A stretch of DNA of 64,000 nt from Spirochaetes bacterium GWB1_60_80 (GCA_001829185.1 MIAR01000029.1:1-64000), one strand, 5' to 3'. Shown: positions 27,969-36,362, counted from the stretch's first letter. Notes: generated by a model not told the origin, from the sequence alone. Made by a program: numbers and translations.

Positions 27969-28466
27969 ATGGTCAAAGCCGTTTTCCCGGGTTCCTTCGA
28001 CCCGCCAACCTACGGGCATGTCAACATCATCGAGCGCGCCCGCTCCATTTTCGAAGAGGTGCTGGTGGTGGTAGCCATCAACGCCGGCAAGCATTCGGTC
28101 TTCAGTCCGGACGAGCGACTGGCCTTCATGCGCGAGATCATCGCGCCCTGGCCGAATGTCTCACTGCATTGCTACGACTCGCTGATCGTCAATTTCGCCA
28201 AGGAACACCACTGCAAGGTCTTGTTGCGCGGCGTGCGCTCGGTTCAAGATTTTTCCTATGAGTTCGAGCTTTCGGTCATGAACAAGGGCTTGGATCCCGA
28301 TATCGAGACCTTCTTCATGCCGACCGATTCCAAATACTTCGTGCTGCGCTCCAGCGCCATCAAGGAATTAGCCAGTTTTGGCGGCGACGTCAGCAGCATG
28401 GTGCCACCGGTGGTGGCCAAGGCGCTGCGCCGTTTCCATCCCGACCAGCGCGGCCAGCCTGAGTAG
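27969..28466 (+). CDS. coaD: Phosphopantetheine adenylyltransferase
   Basis: A 165-residue nucleotidyltransferase that makes dephospho-CoA from 4'-phosphopantetheine and ATP, the fourth step of CoA synthesis. The [15 protein letters not shown] motif (TxGH type) is at residues 8-22. The ISSTxxR-like segment reads RSSAIKEL near 133. The length is typical. The product feeds acyl carrier protein maturation, and acpP lies 450 bp downstream. The start is set by the promoter that ends 6 nt before it. Confidence 0.94.
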   Translation: MVKAVFPGSFDPPTYGHVNIIERARSIFEEVLVVVAINAGKHSVFSPDERLAFMREIIAPWPNVSLHCYDSLIVNFAKEHHCKVLLRGVRSVQDFSYEFELSVMNKGLDPDIETFFMPTDSKYFVLRSSAIKELASFGGDVSSMVPPVVAKALRRFHPDQRGQPE

Positions 28467-28514
28467 CCGCCAGTGGTCAGCCTGGTCGCCTTGATGCAGT
28501 TACTCTAAATACGC

Positions 28515-28595
28515 TTGACACTCATTACATAAACTGTTAAATTGTCAAAGTGGTTCCGGGATCGTCTTGACAAAAGCCAGACATTCGGCTACCGT
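28515..28595 (+). promoter_or_regulatory. Two tandem promoters upstream of rpmF
   Basis: P1 is TTGACA (28515-28520), N17, TAAATT (28538-28543). P2 is TTGACA (28567-28572), N17, TACCGT (28590-28595). A third TTGACA at 28683-28688 lacks a good -10. They lie in the 250-bp gap between coaD and rpmF, which holds no gene I can see. Confidence 0.55.
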
Positions 28596-28716
28596 GTCCT
28601 TCGTCAAAGAGTATATAGGCTGCTTGCCAGCCATCCGGTGGCGTCGATCTTTCCAGGCCCGGATGTCAGGCAGATCCGAATTTTGACACGATACCGATTA
28701 GGAATGAGGTTATACC

Positions 28717-28905
28717 ATGGCAGTACCAAGAGCTAATACGTCGAAGGCCCGAACGCGCCGGCGCCGGTCCATAAACATGAAGCTAACCGCTCCGAGCGTA
28801 GTATCCTGCGGCAACTGCGGCAACCCCGTATTGTACCACCGGATCTGCGGGAAGTGCGGATTCTATCGTGGCCGGCAGGTCATGACTCCCAAAAGCAACG
28901 GTTAA
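28717..28905 (+). CDS. rpmF: 50S ribosomal protein L32
   Basis: A 62-residue basic ribosomal protein. It begins [18 protein letters not shown] and carries the zinc-ribbon pairs CGNCGN and CGKCGF, so it is the zinc-containing C+ form. The start is ATG at 28717 with TGAGGT 6 nt upstream. It is followed at 11 nt by acpP, the order also found with fatty-acid genes in many bacteria. Confidence 0.95.
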   Translation: MAVPRANTSKARTRRRRSINMKLTAPSVVSCGNCGNPVLYHRICGKCGFYRGRQVMTPKSNG

Positions 28906-28916
28906 AGGAGACTCTA

Positions 28917-29150
28917 ATGGACGAACTTTTTGAACGCGTAAAGAAGATCATCGCCGACAAGCTGGAAGTTGAAGAAGGCAAGATCACCATGGATGCCAGC
29001 TTCCGCCAGGATCTCGGCGCTGACAGCCTCGACACCTACGAGCTGGTCTACGCCATCGAAGAAGAATTCAACATCAAGATCGAAGATGAGAAGGCCAACG
29101 AATTCGAGACCGTCAAAGACGCTTACGAATTCATCAAGTCTGCCCAGTAA
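28917..29150 (+). CDS. acpP: Acyl carrier protein
   Basis: A 77-residue acidic four-helix protein that carries acyl chains on phosphopantetheine in fatty-acid synthesis. The attachment serine is in GADSLD at about residue 38. The start is ATG at 28917 with AAAGGAG 7 nt upstream. A longer frame starting inside rpmF is rejected. It is followed by rnc at 34 nt. Confidence 0.96.
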   Translation: MDELFERVKKIIADKLEVEEGKITMDASFRQDLGADSLDTYELVYAIEEEFNIKIEDEKANEFETVKDAYEFIKSAQ

Positions 29151-29184
29151 TTCCGGCCAGATTTTCACATCAAAGGCCACCGAC

Positions 29185-29952
29185 ATGATCAGACGTGCCG
29201 AGCCCCAAGAGGCTGACCGTCTGGCCGCGTTGGCGGCCTTTCAGCATTCCATCGGTTTCAAGTTCCGGAATCCAACCCTGCTGGCCCGGGCTCTCACCCA
29301 CCGCTCCCGCCTGAACGAAGACAGCACCATCAACGGCAACAATGAGCGCCTCGAGTTCTTGGGCGATGCCGTCCTGGGGCTGGTAGCGGCCGCCGAACTA
29401 TTTACCAAGCTGGGCGACCGGGCGGAGGGCGACCTGGCGCGTATCAAGAGTATCGTCGTCTCGGAGGACACCTTGGCCGGCATAGCCCTGGCCATTGGCC
29501 TGGATAGCCTGTTGTTGATCGGTAAGGGTGAAGAGTTGTCCGGCGGCCGGCGCAAGAAGGCCTTGTTGGCCGATGCCCTGGAAGCCCTGTTCGGCGCGGC
29601 CTACATCGACGCCGGCTTTGAGAAAACCCGGCCACTGCTGCTCAAATACCTGATTCCGGAAATCGAAAAGGTCCTCACCGACCGTCACCGCCGCGATTAC
29701 AAGACCCTGATTCAAGAGTATGCCCAGAAATGGCATAAGACCCAGCCAGAGTACAGCCTGCAGGCCAAGAGCGGACCGGACCACGACCGCACCTACAGCA
29801 TCACCTGCAGCCTACTGGACACTGCCTACGGGCCGGCTGACGGAAAAACCAAGAAAGAAGCCGAGCAGCAGGCCGCCGCCCTGGCTTGGCAAGCCATCAT
29901 GACCGCCGGCGGCGTCGAGGCTGCCCGCCTGCTGGAAATAAAAAAACTCTAG
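29185..29952 (+). CDS. rnc: Ribonuclease III
   Basis: A 255-residue double-strand RNA endonuclease that processes rRNA precursors and some mRNAs. The catalytic signature NERLEFLGDAVLG is near residues 53-65. The C-terminal dsRNA-binding domain starts at about 180. The start is ATG at 29185 with AAAGG 8 nt upstream. The TAG stop (29950-29952) lies within the left CTAG flank of MITE copy E, and the identical right flank CTAG is at 30082-30085. The insertion therefore landed on the stop codon and preserved it. Confidence 0.95.
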   Translation: MIRRAEPQEADRLAALAAFQHSIGFKFRNPTLLARALTHRSRLNEDSTINGNNERLEFLGDAVLGLVAAAELFTKLGDRAEGDLARIKSIVVSEDTLAGIALAIGLDSLLLIGKGEELSGGRRKKALLADALEALFGAAYIDAGFEKTRPLLLKYLIPEIEKVLTDRHRRDYKTLIQEYAQKWHKTQPEYSLQAKSGPDHDRTYSITCSLLDTAYGPADGKTKKEAEQQAAALAWQAIMTAGGVEAARLLEIKKL

Positions 29953-30081
29953 CAGGCTGTTGAAAAAGCCGGTTGCTTTCTCAACAACCTTAACAATTCC
30001 TCGCATAGCTTGCGCTATGCTGCGTAATTGTACCGGCTTTTGAAGTGTTGAAAAGCCGCATCCGCGTTTTTCAACACCCTG
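29953..30081 (+). mobile_element. 129-bp stop-codon MITE, copy E
   Basis: Full-length forward copy with perfect CTAG duplication (29949-29952 and 30082-30085). The left CTAG contains the rnc stop codon. It differs from copy A by one base near the left end (CAGGC). It separates convergent rnc and cca. Confidence 0.92.
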
Positions 30082-30082
30082 C

Positions 30083-30101
30083 TAGGAGTCTGTCGGGCTG
30101 A
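30083..30101. repeat. Solo end of the 214-bp element family
   Basis: TAGGAGTCTGTCGGGCT abuts copy E and matches the terminal repeat of the element at 32843-33056 with two changes. The other end is absent. It is probably a decayed remnant. Confidence 0.45.
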
Positions 30102-30125
30102 ACCAGCTACCGTGGCCAAGACAGC

Positions 30126-31481
30126 TCAGGCTTGGTCCACCCCGTGCTTGGATTTCAATTTTTCGGCCACCAGACTCAGGCGCTCCACCGTGTTCATGGT
30201 CGGGTCATCCAGAACCAGTTCCAGCAACTCTTGCAACACCCGGCCCATGGCCGGTCCCTTTGGCCAACCCAGGCAGGACAAGACATGGCCATCGATAGCC
30301 AGATCCTTGACCGTAAAGGCATTGTCGGCCGCCACCAAGGCTTCCACCCGGTCCAGCATGGCCAACAGCGGCCGAGGATCAGCCTTGACGCCGCGCAGGC
30401 CGCTGGCGTCGGCTAGGCGCAACTGCAGCAGCGTTGGCAGGCTGGCCAGTCCCACCTTGGCCACGAAACGGCGCAGCGCCGCGTCGCTCCAATCCGGGCT
30501 GTAGTCGAACATGTGGTGACGCACCAGATGCGCCACGGCCTCCACGACGTGGTTGGGATACTTGAGCCGGCGCAGCACCGAACTAGCCAGGGTAGCCGAA
30601 ATCTGCTCGTGGCCGTAGAAATGGATGACGCCAGCCTGGTCGCGGCTGAAACTGGCCGGCTTGCCGATATCGTGCAGCAAGGCGGCCAGGCGCAACGTCA
30701 GGTCGAGCGGGGCGGCATCAACGGCCAGCAGACTGTGCTCGAAAACATCGAAGGCATGGTAGTCGCCCTGGGCCAGGCCGCGGCCCAAGCACAACTCCGG
30801 CAGGAATTCGCCGAGCAGGCCGCTCTGCTCCAGCAGCTGCAGGCCATGCGACGGTTGGTCGCAGAGCAGGGTGCGGGAAAACTCCTCGCGCACCCGCTCC
30901 AGGGCTACTTGGCGGAAACTGTCCAGGCAGCGCGGGATGGCGGCCAGGGTGGCCGGGTCGATGGTAAAGTGGAAGCGAGTGGCGAAGCGGATGGCCCGCA
31001 ACGGCCGCAACCCGTCCTCGCCGAAGCGGGCCAACGGGTCGCCGATGGCCCGGATGATGCCGGCCTTGAGGTCGGCCAGTCCGCCGAACAGGTCAATGAG
31101 CTGGCCGGAGCGAGGGTCGACCGCCATGCCGTTGACCGTGAAGTCGCGCCGCGACAGGTCGGCCGCTAGGTCATCCGAAAATTGCACGCTGGTTGGGCGG
31201 CGGCCATCGGCATAGTGCCCGTCGATGCGGAAGGTGGTGGTCTCGATCAGGGCATCTTGCCAGCGCACGCTGACGGTGCCGTGCTGGATGCCGGTGGGGA
31301 TGACCTTGCGGAACAGTTTCAGGACATCTTCCGGCCGGGCGTCGGTGGCGGCGTCCCAGTCGGCGGCCTTGCGGCCGAGCAACGAGTCGCGCACCGCGCC
31401 GCCCACGAAATAGCAGCAGAAGCCGGCGTCGAAAAATATCCTGGCAAAGGCCTGCAAGGGGCGAGGCACATCGATTCGCAT
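30126..31481 (-). CDS. cca: CCA tRNA nucleotidyltransferase with HD domain
   Basis: A 451-residue class II nucleotidyltransferase that adds or repairs the 3' CCA of tRNAs. GGAVRDSLLGR at residues 27-37 and the DxD in DWDAATDARP mark the active site. An RRDFTVNGMA motif follows. A C-terminal HD domain shows LLHDIGKP near residue 264 and may add phosphatase activity. None of the five tRNA genes in this window encodes CCA, so the enzyme should be essential for all of them. The start is ATG at 31481 with CAGGAG about 8 nt upstream. Confidence 0.93.
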   Translation of the reverse strand: MRIDVPRPLQAFARIFFDAGFCCYFVGGAVRDSLLGRKAADWDAATDARPEDVLKLFRKVIPTGIQHGTVSVRWQDALIETTTFRIDGHYADGRRPTSVQFSDDLAADLSRRDFTVNGMAVDPRSGQLIDLFGGLADLKAGIIRAIGDPLARFGEDGLRPLRAIRFATRFHFTIDPATLAAIPRCLDSFRQVALERVREEFSRTLLCDQPSHGLQLLEQSGLLGEFLPELCLGRGLAQGDYHAFDVFEHSLLAVDAAPLDLTLRLAALLHDIGKPASFSRDQAGVIHFYGHEQISATLASSVLRRLKYPNHVVEAVAHLVRHHMFDYSPDWSDAALRRFVAKVGLASLPTLLQLRLADASGLRGVKADPRPLLAMLDRVEALVAADNAFTVKDLAIDGHVLSCLGWPKGPAMGRVLQELLELVLDDPTMNTVERLSLVAEKLKSKHGVDQA

Positions 31482-31591
31482 GGCAAAAACTCCTGTTTCA
31501 AATTCTATCCGGCTAGCAGTGTACCAGGCAGCGGCCGGCGGCAGCCTTCATCGGCTAGCCGACCGGCAAGGCGCCGTGCTAGCATGGCGCC

Positions 31592-32230
31592 ATGTCCAAA
31601 GCGCTCCTAGTCTGCGGCGGCCTAGCCCCGCCCTACGCCGCCATCAAAGCCCTCGCCGCAACGTGCGCCTGCCTCTGCGCCGCCGATTCCGGTCTCGACA
31701 GCCTGCACGCCTGGGGCCTGAAGCCGGACCTCATCGTCGGCGACATGGATTCGCTGTCCAGTCGTAAGCTCTTGGACGGGTACCGCCGGGCCGGCGTGGA
31801 TATCCTGGAACAGGACACCTACAAGGACGACACCGACACCGAAACCGGCTTGCGTATTTTGCGCCAGCGCGGCCACGACTGGATAGCCATCGCCGGCGGC
31901 GGCGGCGGCCGGCTCGACCACCTCTTGGCCATCCGCGCCCTCTTCGAGCGGCCGGACGGTCCGGCCGAATGGTACACCGACCGGGAGCGGGTAATCAAGC
32001 TGGAGCGGGCGACCATTCTGAGACCGGGCAAGGGGCAACTGGTCTCGGTTTTTCCGCTGGGTGGCGCCGGCGCCTCGGGCATGGCCAGCCGTGGCCTGGA
32101 ATGGCCGTTGAACGGCCTAGTCTGGCCGGCCGGCGGCTTCGGCATCTCCAACCTGAGCACGGCCGACACGGTGTCGATCGATCCGGGGCCGCAACCCTTG
32201 TTGGTGATAGTGCCCTTAGCAGGGTGTTGA
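31592..32230 (+). CDS. Thiamine pyrophosphokinase
   Basis: A 212-residue enzyme that converts thiamine to thiamine diphosphate with ATP. The motif VGDMDSL is near residue 49, DTYKDDTDTE near 75 and GGGGRLDHLL near 101, all as in the family. No Shine-Dalgarno is visible. TAGCAT ends 6 nt before the ATG, as at other leaderless genes, but its -35 is poor. The last three residues (Ala-Gly-Cys) and the stop come from MITE copy F. Without the insertion the frame would have ended Val-Pro-Leu-Gly-Ala. Confidence 0.88.
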   Translation: MSKALLVCGGLAPPYAAIKALAATCACLCAADSGLDSLHAWGLKPDLIVGDMDSLSSRKLLDGYRRAGVDILEQDTYKDDTDTETGLRILRQRGHDWIAIAGGGGGRLDHLLAIRALFERPDGPAEWYTDRERVIKLERATILRPGKGQLVSVFPLGGAGASGMASRGLEWPLNGLVWPAGGFGISNLSTADTVSIDPGPQPLLVIVPLAGC

Positions 32231-32348
32231 AAAACGCGAATGCGGCTTTTCAACACTTCAAAAGCCGGTACAATTACGCAGCATAGCGCAAGCTATGCGA
32301 GGAATTGTTAAGGTTGTTGAGAAAGCAACCGGCTTTTTCAACAACCTG
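32220..32348 (-). mobile_element. 129-bp stop-codon MITE, copy F (reverse)
   Basis: Full-length reverse copy with perfect TTAG duplication (32216-32219 and 32349-32352). On the minus strand the right flank reads CTAA and supplies the TAA stop of the HIT gene. The left end supplies the new stop of the thiamine pyrophosphokinase gene. Confidence 0.92.
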
Positions 32349-32837
32349 TTAGGAGCCTGAGGCGGCAGCGAAGGCCGCTAGCAGGATGCGGTGGGTCTCG
32401 CGCACGTCCTGCACCAGGACCCGCTTACCGGCCAACAACTCGGCGATGCCGATCTCGCGCGGGTAACGCGGAATAATGTGCCAATGCAGATGGTCGATAC
32501 TGGCGCCGGCCACCAGCCCCATATTGCAGCCGATATTGTAGCCGCCTGGCCGGTGGGTGCCGTCCAGCACGTCGCAGCTCAGACGCGTCAGCCGGTCCAG
32601 CTCCAGGCGCTCGCCGGCCGTCAACTGGCGCAGATCGACCACATGCCGCCGGGGGAAGACGATCAAGTGGCCGGGATTGTAGGGGTACAGATTGAGCGAG
32701 ACGATAGCCAGTTCATTCTGGAAAACCACCAGGCAGGGGACGGCCGGATCGTCGGCCGCCACCAGGCAAAGGATGCAGCCTTCCGGCTTCTCGCCGCGCA
32801 GGTAGTCCAGCTTGTCGAAATTGAAGAAATAATCCAT
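32349..32837 (-). CDS. HIT-family nucleotide hydrolase
   Basis: A 162-residue histidine-triad protein. The HIT motif HLHWHIIPR is near residue 110. CILC near residue 21 may add a zinc site, as in the Fhit/Ap4A phosphorylase-like group. Members split dinucleoside polyphosphates or AMP-linked substrates. The ATG at 32837 gives MDYFFNFDKLDYL and is the natural start. Upstream in-frame codons lie in the 214-bp mobile element. That element touches the gene 3 nt before the start, so its native promoter and ribosome-binding site have been replaced. The TAA stop is part of MITE copy F's flank. Confidence 0.88.
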   Translation of the reverse strand: MDYFFNFDKLDYLRGEKPEGCILCLVAADDPAVPCLVVFQNELAIVSLNLYPYNPGHLIVFPRRHVVDLRQLTAGERLELDRLTRLSCDVLDGTHRPGGYNIGCNMGLVAGASIDHLHWHIIPRYPREIGIAELLAGKRVLVQDVRETHRILLAAFAAASGS

Positions 32838-32842
32838 GCCTA

Positions 32843-33056
32843 GGAGCCTGTCGGACTGAGGATTTTGATCGGGAAAAAATGATCTGCGAGTGAAAAATTG
32901 GCAAGGATTGAAGGCCATACTTCCTGTATGGCCCGATTGACGAGCCAATTTTGCGCCGCAGAGCATCGAGTCCGGTCAAAAAGCACTGGTTCGATCAGCA
33001 TTTCTCTCACTACTCTCCCAAAAACATCGTTTGCATTCATAAGTCCGACAGGCTCC
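32843..33056. mobile_element. 214-bp palindromic element with TA flanks
   Basis: A second repeat type. Perfect 15-bp terminal inverted repeats (GGAGCCTGTCGGACT and its complement) are flanked by TA (32841-32842 and 33057-33058), a 2-bp target duplication as used by IS630/mariner-type elements. An internal stem joins AAAATTGGC with GCCAATTTT and holds a smaller hairpin GGCCATAC/GTATGGCC. A 66-codon open frame on the minus strand crosses it, without a binding site. The right end supplies the stop codon of the next minus-strand gene. Confidence 0.75.
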
Positions 33057-33877
33057 TAAGGTTGGGACCCGTCGCGCGGCGGCAAGCCGGCCTCGATGGC
33101 CAGATAGTCGACCAGCGCCGGATACTGGGTAACGAGCTCGCCGTAACGGCGCAGGGTATCGATGCGTACCTGGTCGCTGACCGCCGCCGTCGAGGCCGTG
33201 ACTAAGGCCGGCTCGATCTGGGCCTGGTAGCTGGCCAGGTAGGCGGCGTAGAGCTGGCGGGCCTGGTTGTAGACAGCGATATCGGGCACCCGGGCCGACA
33301 GTACCGCCACCTCGAGCACCCGTAACTGCGGTCGGCTGGCCTCAACTAGGCTGACCAGCTCGCTGGACAGGCTGCCGTCGATCAAACGTTGTACTTTTTC
33401 GACATCGGCGGCGGCGTGCATGATGATGGCGCGGACCTCGTCGACCGCCCGGACCAGTTCGCTGGCCAGGTAGACGGCCATAGTCAGGTCGTCGACTACC
33501 CCGTACTGGCTGACCAAGGTGGGCAGAGCCTCCGCCCGGAAGGTGGCGGCCAAGCGCACGCTGGCTTCCCAGCTGAAATCCGGCTCGCCGGCCAGGAAAT
33601 CCTGGTACAGCTCCGCCGACGGCAGCAGGCCGGACAACTCGATTTTCCGCTCGACGCTTTGCGCCGAAAAACGGTGCAGCTCGATATTGGTAGGCAGCAA
33701 GGCGGCCGGCGTCCAGAAAAACGTACCGGGGGCGATGACCTGTTCGTGAATGCCGCCGGTTTTACTGGCCAGTACGGCATACAGGCCGGGGCGGATGCGC
33801 AACGGCAGCCAGCCAATAAAAAAGACGACCAGTCCCAAAAGCAGGAGCACGACCAGATTGGCGATCAGTTTTTTCAT
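33056..33877 (-). CDS. SPFH/band 7-like membrane-anchored protein
   Basis: A 273-residue protein with one N-terminal membrane helix (about residues 5-27) and the remainder outside. RPGLYAVLASKTGGIHEQVI and APGTFFWTP resemble the start of band 7/prohibitin domains, and the helical second half fits an SPFH tail. This match is by eye and only moderate. The start is taken as ATG at 33877 (MKKLIANLVV), with GGAGG 10-11 nt upstream. The TAG stop uses the TA flank of the 214-bp element. Family members scaffold membrane proteases or lipid domains. Confidence 0.6.
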   Translation of the reverse strand: MKKLIANLVVLLLLGLVVFFIGWLPLRIRPGLYAVLASKTGGIHEQVIAPGTFFWTPAALLPTNIELHRFSAQSVERKIELSGLLPSAELYQDFLAGEPDFSWEASVRLAATFRAEALPTLVSQYGVVDDLTMAVYLASELVRAVDEVRAIIMHAAADVEKVQRLIDGSLSSELVSLVEASRPQLRVLEVAVLSARVPDIAVYNQARQLYAAYLASYQAQIEPALVTASTAAVSDQVRIDTLRRYGELVTQYPALVDYLAIEAGLPPRDGSQP

Positions 33878-33893
33878 TGGGGACGCAACCTCC

Positions 33894-33933
33894 GTGCCGG
33901 GTAACCGGCGGATGTGCCGGGTAACCGGCGGAT
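33894..33933. repeat. Two tandem 20-bp repeats with tetraloop hairpins
   Basis: Two identical 20-bp units (33894-33913 and 33914-33933), each holding GCCGG-GTAA-CCGGC, a 5-bp stem with a GNRA-type loop. A partial third unit follows. They lie between the SPFH-like gene and xseA. Confidence 0.7.
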
Positions 33934-33986
33934 GCACCGGTTAATCTTAGTTATAACCTATCGAGGCGATTTTATCCAGCCTATTA

Positions 33987-34015
33987 TTGCCAAAGCCGGG
34001 CCGGCAGGGTATGGT
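33987..34015 (+). promoter_or_regulatory. Promoter giving a near-leaderless xseA mRNA
   Basis: TTGCCA (33987-33992), 17-nt spacer and TATGGT (34010-34015). The ATG is 9 nt beyond the -10 box. No Shine-Dalgarno is present. Confidence 0.55.
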
Positions 34016-34024
34016 ATATACCCT

Positions 34025-35227
34025 ATGCACGAAATACCGCTCCTGCAAGTATCCGAACTGACCGGCTTGATCAAGAACCTGCTGGAGGGAAGCCTGCCGG
34101 CGGTGCGCGTCGAAGGCGAACTGTCCAACTGGCGGCCAGCTCCCTCCGGCCATGTCTACTGCACGCTCAAGGACCGCGACGCCACCATCCAGGCCGTCAT
34201 GTTCAAGGGCAAGGCGCTGCGCCTAGCCTTCCGGCCACGTGACGGCATGCGGGTGCGGGCCAGCGGCGCCATCACCGTGTACGCGGCCCGCGGCCAGTAC
34301 CAGCTGGTGATCGAGTCGCTCGAGGCGGCCGGCGAGGGCGATCTGCAGGCCCTGCTCGATCAACGCAAGCAGCGCCTGGCCGCCGAGGGGCTCTTCGACC
34401 TGGACCGCAAGCAGCCGCTCCCCGAGCTGCCGGAACGAGTGGCCGTCATCACCTCCCCGACCGGCGCGGCCATCCGCGACATTCTGAACGTCCTGCGCCG
34501 CCGCAATGCCGGTATCCGCATCACCATCCTGCCGGCCGTGGTGCAAGGCGACGAGGCGCCGGCCGCCCTGGTGCGCCAACTGGCTACGGCTAACCGCTAC
34601 CGCTTGGGCGAGGTCATCATTATCGGCCGCGGCGGTGGTTCGCTGGAAGACCTCTTGGCCTTCTCCGACGAGGCGGTGGTGCGGGCGGTAGCCGCCTCGG
34701 CCATTCCGATCATCAGCGCCGTCGGCCATGAAACCGACTGGTGCCTAGTCGACTACGCCGCCGACCTGCGCGCGCCAACCCCCAGCGCCGCGGCCGAACT
34801 GGTATCGGCCAGTTCCGGCGACATCCGCCAACGTACCGCTACCGCCCGGCGCAACCTGGAACATGGCGTCAGCGCCCGACTCAGCCGGGCCAAGTACCTG
34901 TTGGGCAGCTTTTCCAGCCAGTCGCTGGCCCTGCAGTTCGAGCGCTTGGTCCAACCCTTCCGGCAGCGTGTCGATTACTCGCGCGAGGCGCTGGAATACG
35001 GCATCCGGGCGCGGGCGCTGGTTGACCGCAACCGCTTGGCCCGAGCCGACGTCCTGTTGCGGGCGGCCGACCCACAGGCCATCCTGGCCCGCGGCTTCGC
35101 GGTTATCCGCAAACAGGGCAGCCGCCAGGCCATCCGCGCCAGCGGCGAATTACGGGCTGACGACACTATCCAAATCACCCTGGCCACCGGTTCGGCCGGC
35201 GCCATCATCACGGAGACACGGGCATGA
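34025..35227 (+). CDS. xseA: Exodeoxyribonuclease VII large subunit
   Basis: A 400-residue catalytic subunit. The N-terminal OB fold begins MHEIPLLQVSELTGLIKNLLEG and includes GELSNW. The catalytic domain has VAVITSPTGAAIRDI near residue 135 and IIGRGGGSLEDL near 197, then SAVGHETDW. Together with XseB it degrades single-strand DNA to short oligonucleotides. The C-terminal helical region is somewhat shorter than in E. coli. The start at 34025 is supported by the promoter that ends 9 nt before it and by homology of the first residues. It overlaps xseB by 4 nt. Confidence 0.94.
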   Translation: MHEIPLLQVSELTGLIKNLLEGSLPAVRVEGELSNWRPAPSGHVYCTLKDRDATIQAVMFKGKALRLAFRPRDGMRVRASGAITVYAARGQYQLVIESLEAAGEGDLQALLDQRKQRLAAEGLFDLDRKQPLPELPERVAVITSPTGAAIRDILNVLRRRNAGIRITILPAVVQGDEAPAALVRQLATANRYRLGEVIIIGRGGGSLEDLLAFSDEAVVRAVAASAIPIISAVGHETDWCLVDYAADLRAPTPSAAAELVSASSGDIRQRTATARRNLEHGVSARLSRAKYLLGSFSSQSLALQFERLVQPFRQRVDYSREALEYGIRARALVDRNRLARADVLLRAADPQAILARGFAVIRKQGSRQAIRASGELRADDTIQITLATGSAGAIITETRA

Positions 35228-35457
35228 AGAATTTCGAGGAACGACTCAAGAAACTGGAAACTTTGGCGGAGCGCATCCGCGATGAGGACGTGCCGCTGGA
35301 GGACGCCGTCGGCATTTTCGAGGAAGGCATCAAACTGTCACGCGGATTGGAAAAAGACATGGAAAAGCTGGAAGGCCGGGTGGAGATACTACTCAACCAA
35401 CCACAGACCGCCGAGGACAAGCCGCAGCTTGGCCTGTTCGCCGACAGCGAGGATTGA
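35224..35457 (+). CDS. xseB: Exodeoxyribonuclease VII small subunit
   Basis: A 77-residue helical protein that coats the XseA helical stalk. The family pattern FEERLKKLETLAERI...LEDAVGIFEEGIKLS is clear. The ATG overlaps the xseA stop (ATGA), so the pair is translationally coupled. It is convergent with the MutT gene. Confidence 0.93.
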   Translation: MKNFEERLKKLETLAERIRDEDVPLEDAVGIFEEGIKLSRGLEKDMEKLEGRVEILLNQPQTAEDKPQLGLFADSED

Positions 35458-35482
35458 GGCCGCCGGCCGAGGTGGCAGGGAA

Positions 35483-35896
35483 TCAGCCGCCGGACGCGGC
35501 TGCTAGCCGCGCCATGAAAGCCTGAATGGCTGGGACCAGGCTGCGGTCGGAATCGGCCAGGTCGAGCGCCGCCAAGGCCGAGGCTGGCACCCAGGCCGTG
35601 GTGCTGTGCTCGGCCAGCTGTAAAGGCTGGTCGGCCAACTTTATTTCCCAAGCCGCCAGACTATAGGCCTGACCGTTATGCTGGAAGGCCGACTCGCCGA
35701 CCGGGCGGCCGACGTCGATGGTCAGCTTGAATTCTTCCAGGTATTCGCGCACTAGGGCGGCCTGGTCGCTCTCGCCGGCTTCGCGTTTGCCGCCGGGAAA
35801 CTCCCACTTGCCGCCGAGGTCGCCGCCGGGCAGGCGCTGCGCGACGAAGACCTGGCCGTCGCGGATGGCGATACCGGCTACCGAACGTTTTTCCAT
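35483..35896 (-). CDS. mutT: MutT-type Nudix hydrolase
   Basis: A 137-residue Nudix enzyme. The Nudix box reads GGKREAGESDQAALVREYLEE, matching GX5EX7REUXEEXG with Phe in place of the last Gly region. It begins EKRSVAGIAIRDGQVFVAQR as in 8-oxo-dGTP diphosphatases, which clean oxidised dGTP from the pool. The ATG at 35896 follows the upstream gene by 7 nt, so it is second in a two-gene operon. Confidence 0.9.
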   Translation of the reverse strand: MEKRSVAGIAIRDGQVFVAQRLPGGDLGGKWEFPGGKREAGESDQAALVREYLEEFKLTIDVGRPVGESAFQHNGQAYSLAAWEIKLADQPLQLAEHSTTAWVPASALAALDLADSDRSLVPAIQAFMARLAAASGG

Positions 35897-35903
35897 GCCC
35901 GGC

Positions 35904-36314
35904 CTACAGCAGGATGAGGCTGGGAAACAGGAAATGCAGGACGGCGATGACGATGCTGGCTATGCCGACCCAGCGGCTGTTGACGATGAAGATATGGTCG
36001 AGTTTTTCTAAAAGGTCGGTGGTGACGGTGGTATTGTTGCGGTAGAACTCCAGCAGCAGGGTAAAACCGGCCACCATGCCGACCACGGACGGCAGGAAAT
36101 CGCCGATGATGGCATAGTCGGGACGCATGACGGTCAACAGCTTAAGGAAGCCAATGGTGGCGCAAAGCACGCCCAGTATCAGGCGCAAGACCGGATCCTT
36201 GATTAATTCGACCAGGCCATCCAGCTTGATGCCTTTCGGCTCGCGCTTGGCCACCAGCAAGGCATACCCAGCCGTAAAATTGAAAACCACGCTCAGAAAA
36301 TAGAATTGCACCAT
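35904..36314 (-). CDS. Four-helix membrane protein upstream of mutT
   Basis: A 136-residue integral membrane protein with four predicted hydrophobic segments and no recognised domain. ATG at 36314 gives MVQFYFLSVVF with GGAGGG about 9 nt upstream. An ATG 9 nt earlier directly abuts that site and is less likely. It forms an operon with mutT. A strong promoter and an unusual leader hairpin precede it. Confidence 0.75.
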   Translation of the reverse strand: MVQFYFLSVVFNFTAGYALLVAKREPKGIKLDGLVELIKDPVLRLILGVLCATIGFLKLLTVMRPDYAIIGDFLPSVVGMVAGFTLLLEFYRNNTTVTTDLLEKLDHIFIVNSRWVGIASIVIAVLHFLFPSLILL

Positions 36315-36362
36315 GCTTGCCATCCCTCCGCGATCCAATCGCGCCGCTCCCCAGATTTCAGG

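Noticed and set aside
32349-32966. N-terminal extension of the HIT protein to 205 residues
   Set aside because: The extra 43 residues are translated from the 214-bp mobile element.
32840-33040. 66-codon frame inside the 214-bp element as a transposase remnant
   Set aside because: No ribosome-binding site and no recognisable transposase motif. Too short to support.
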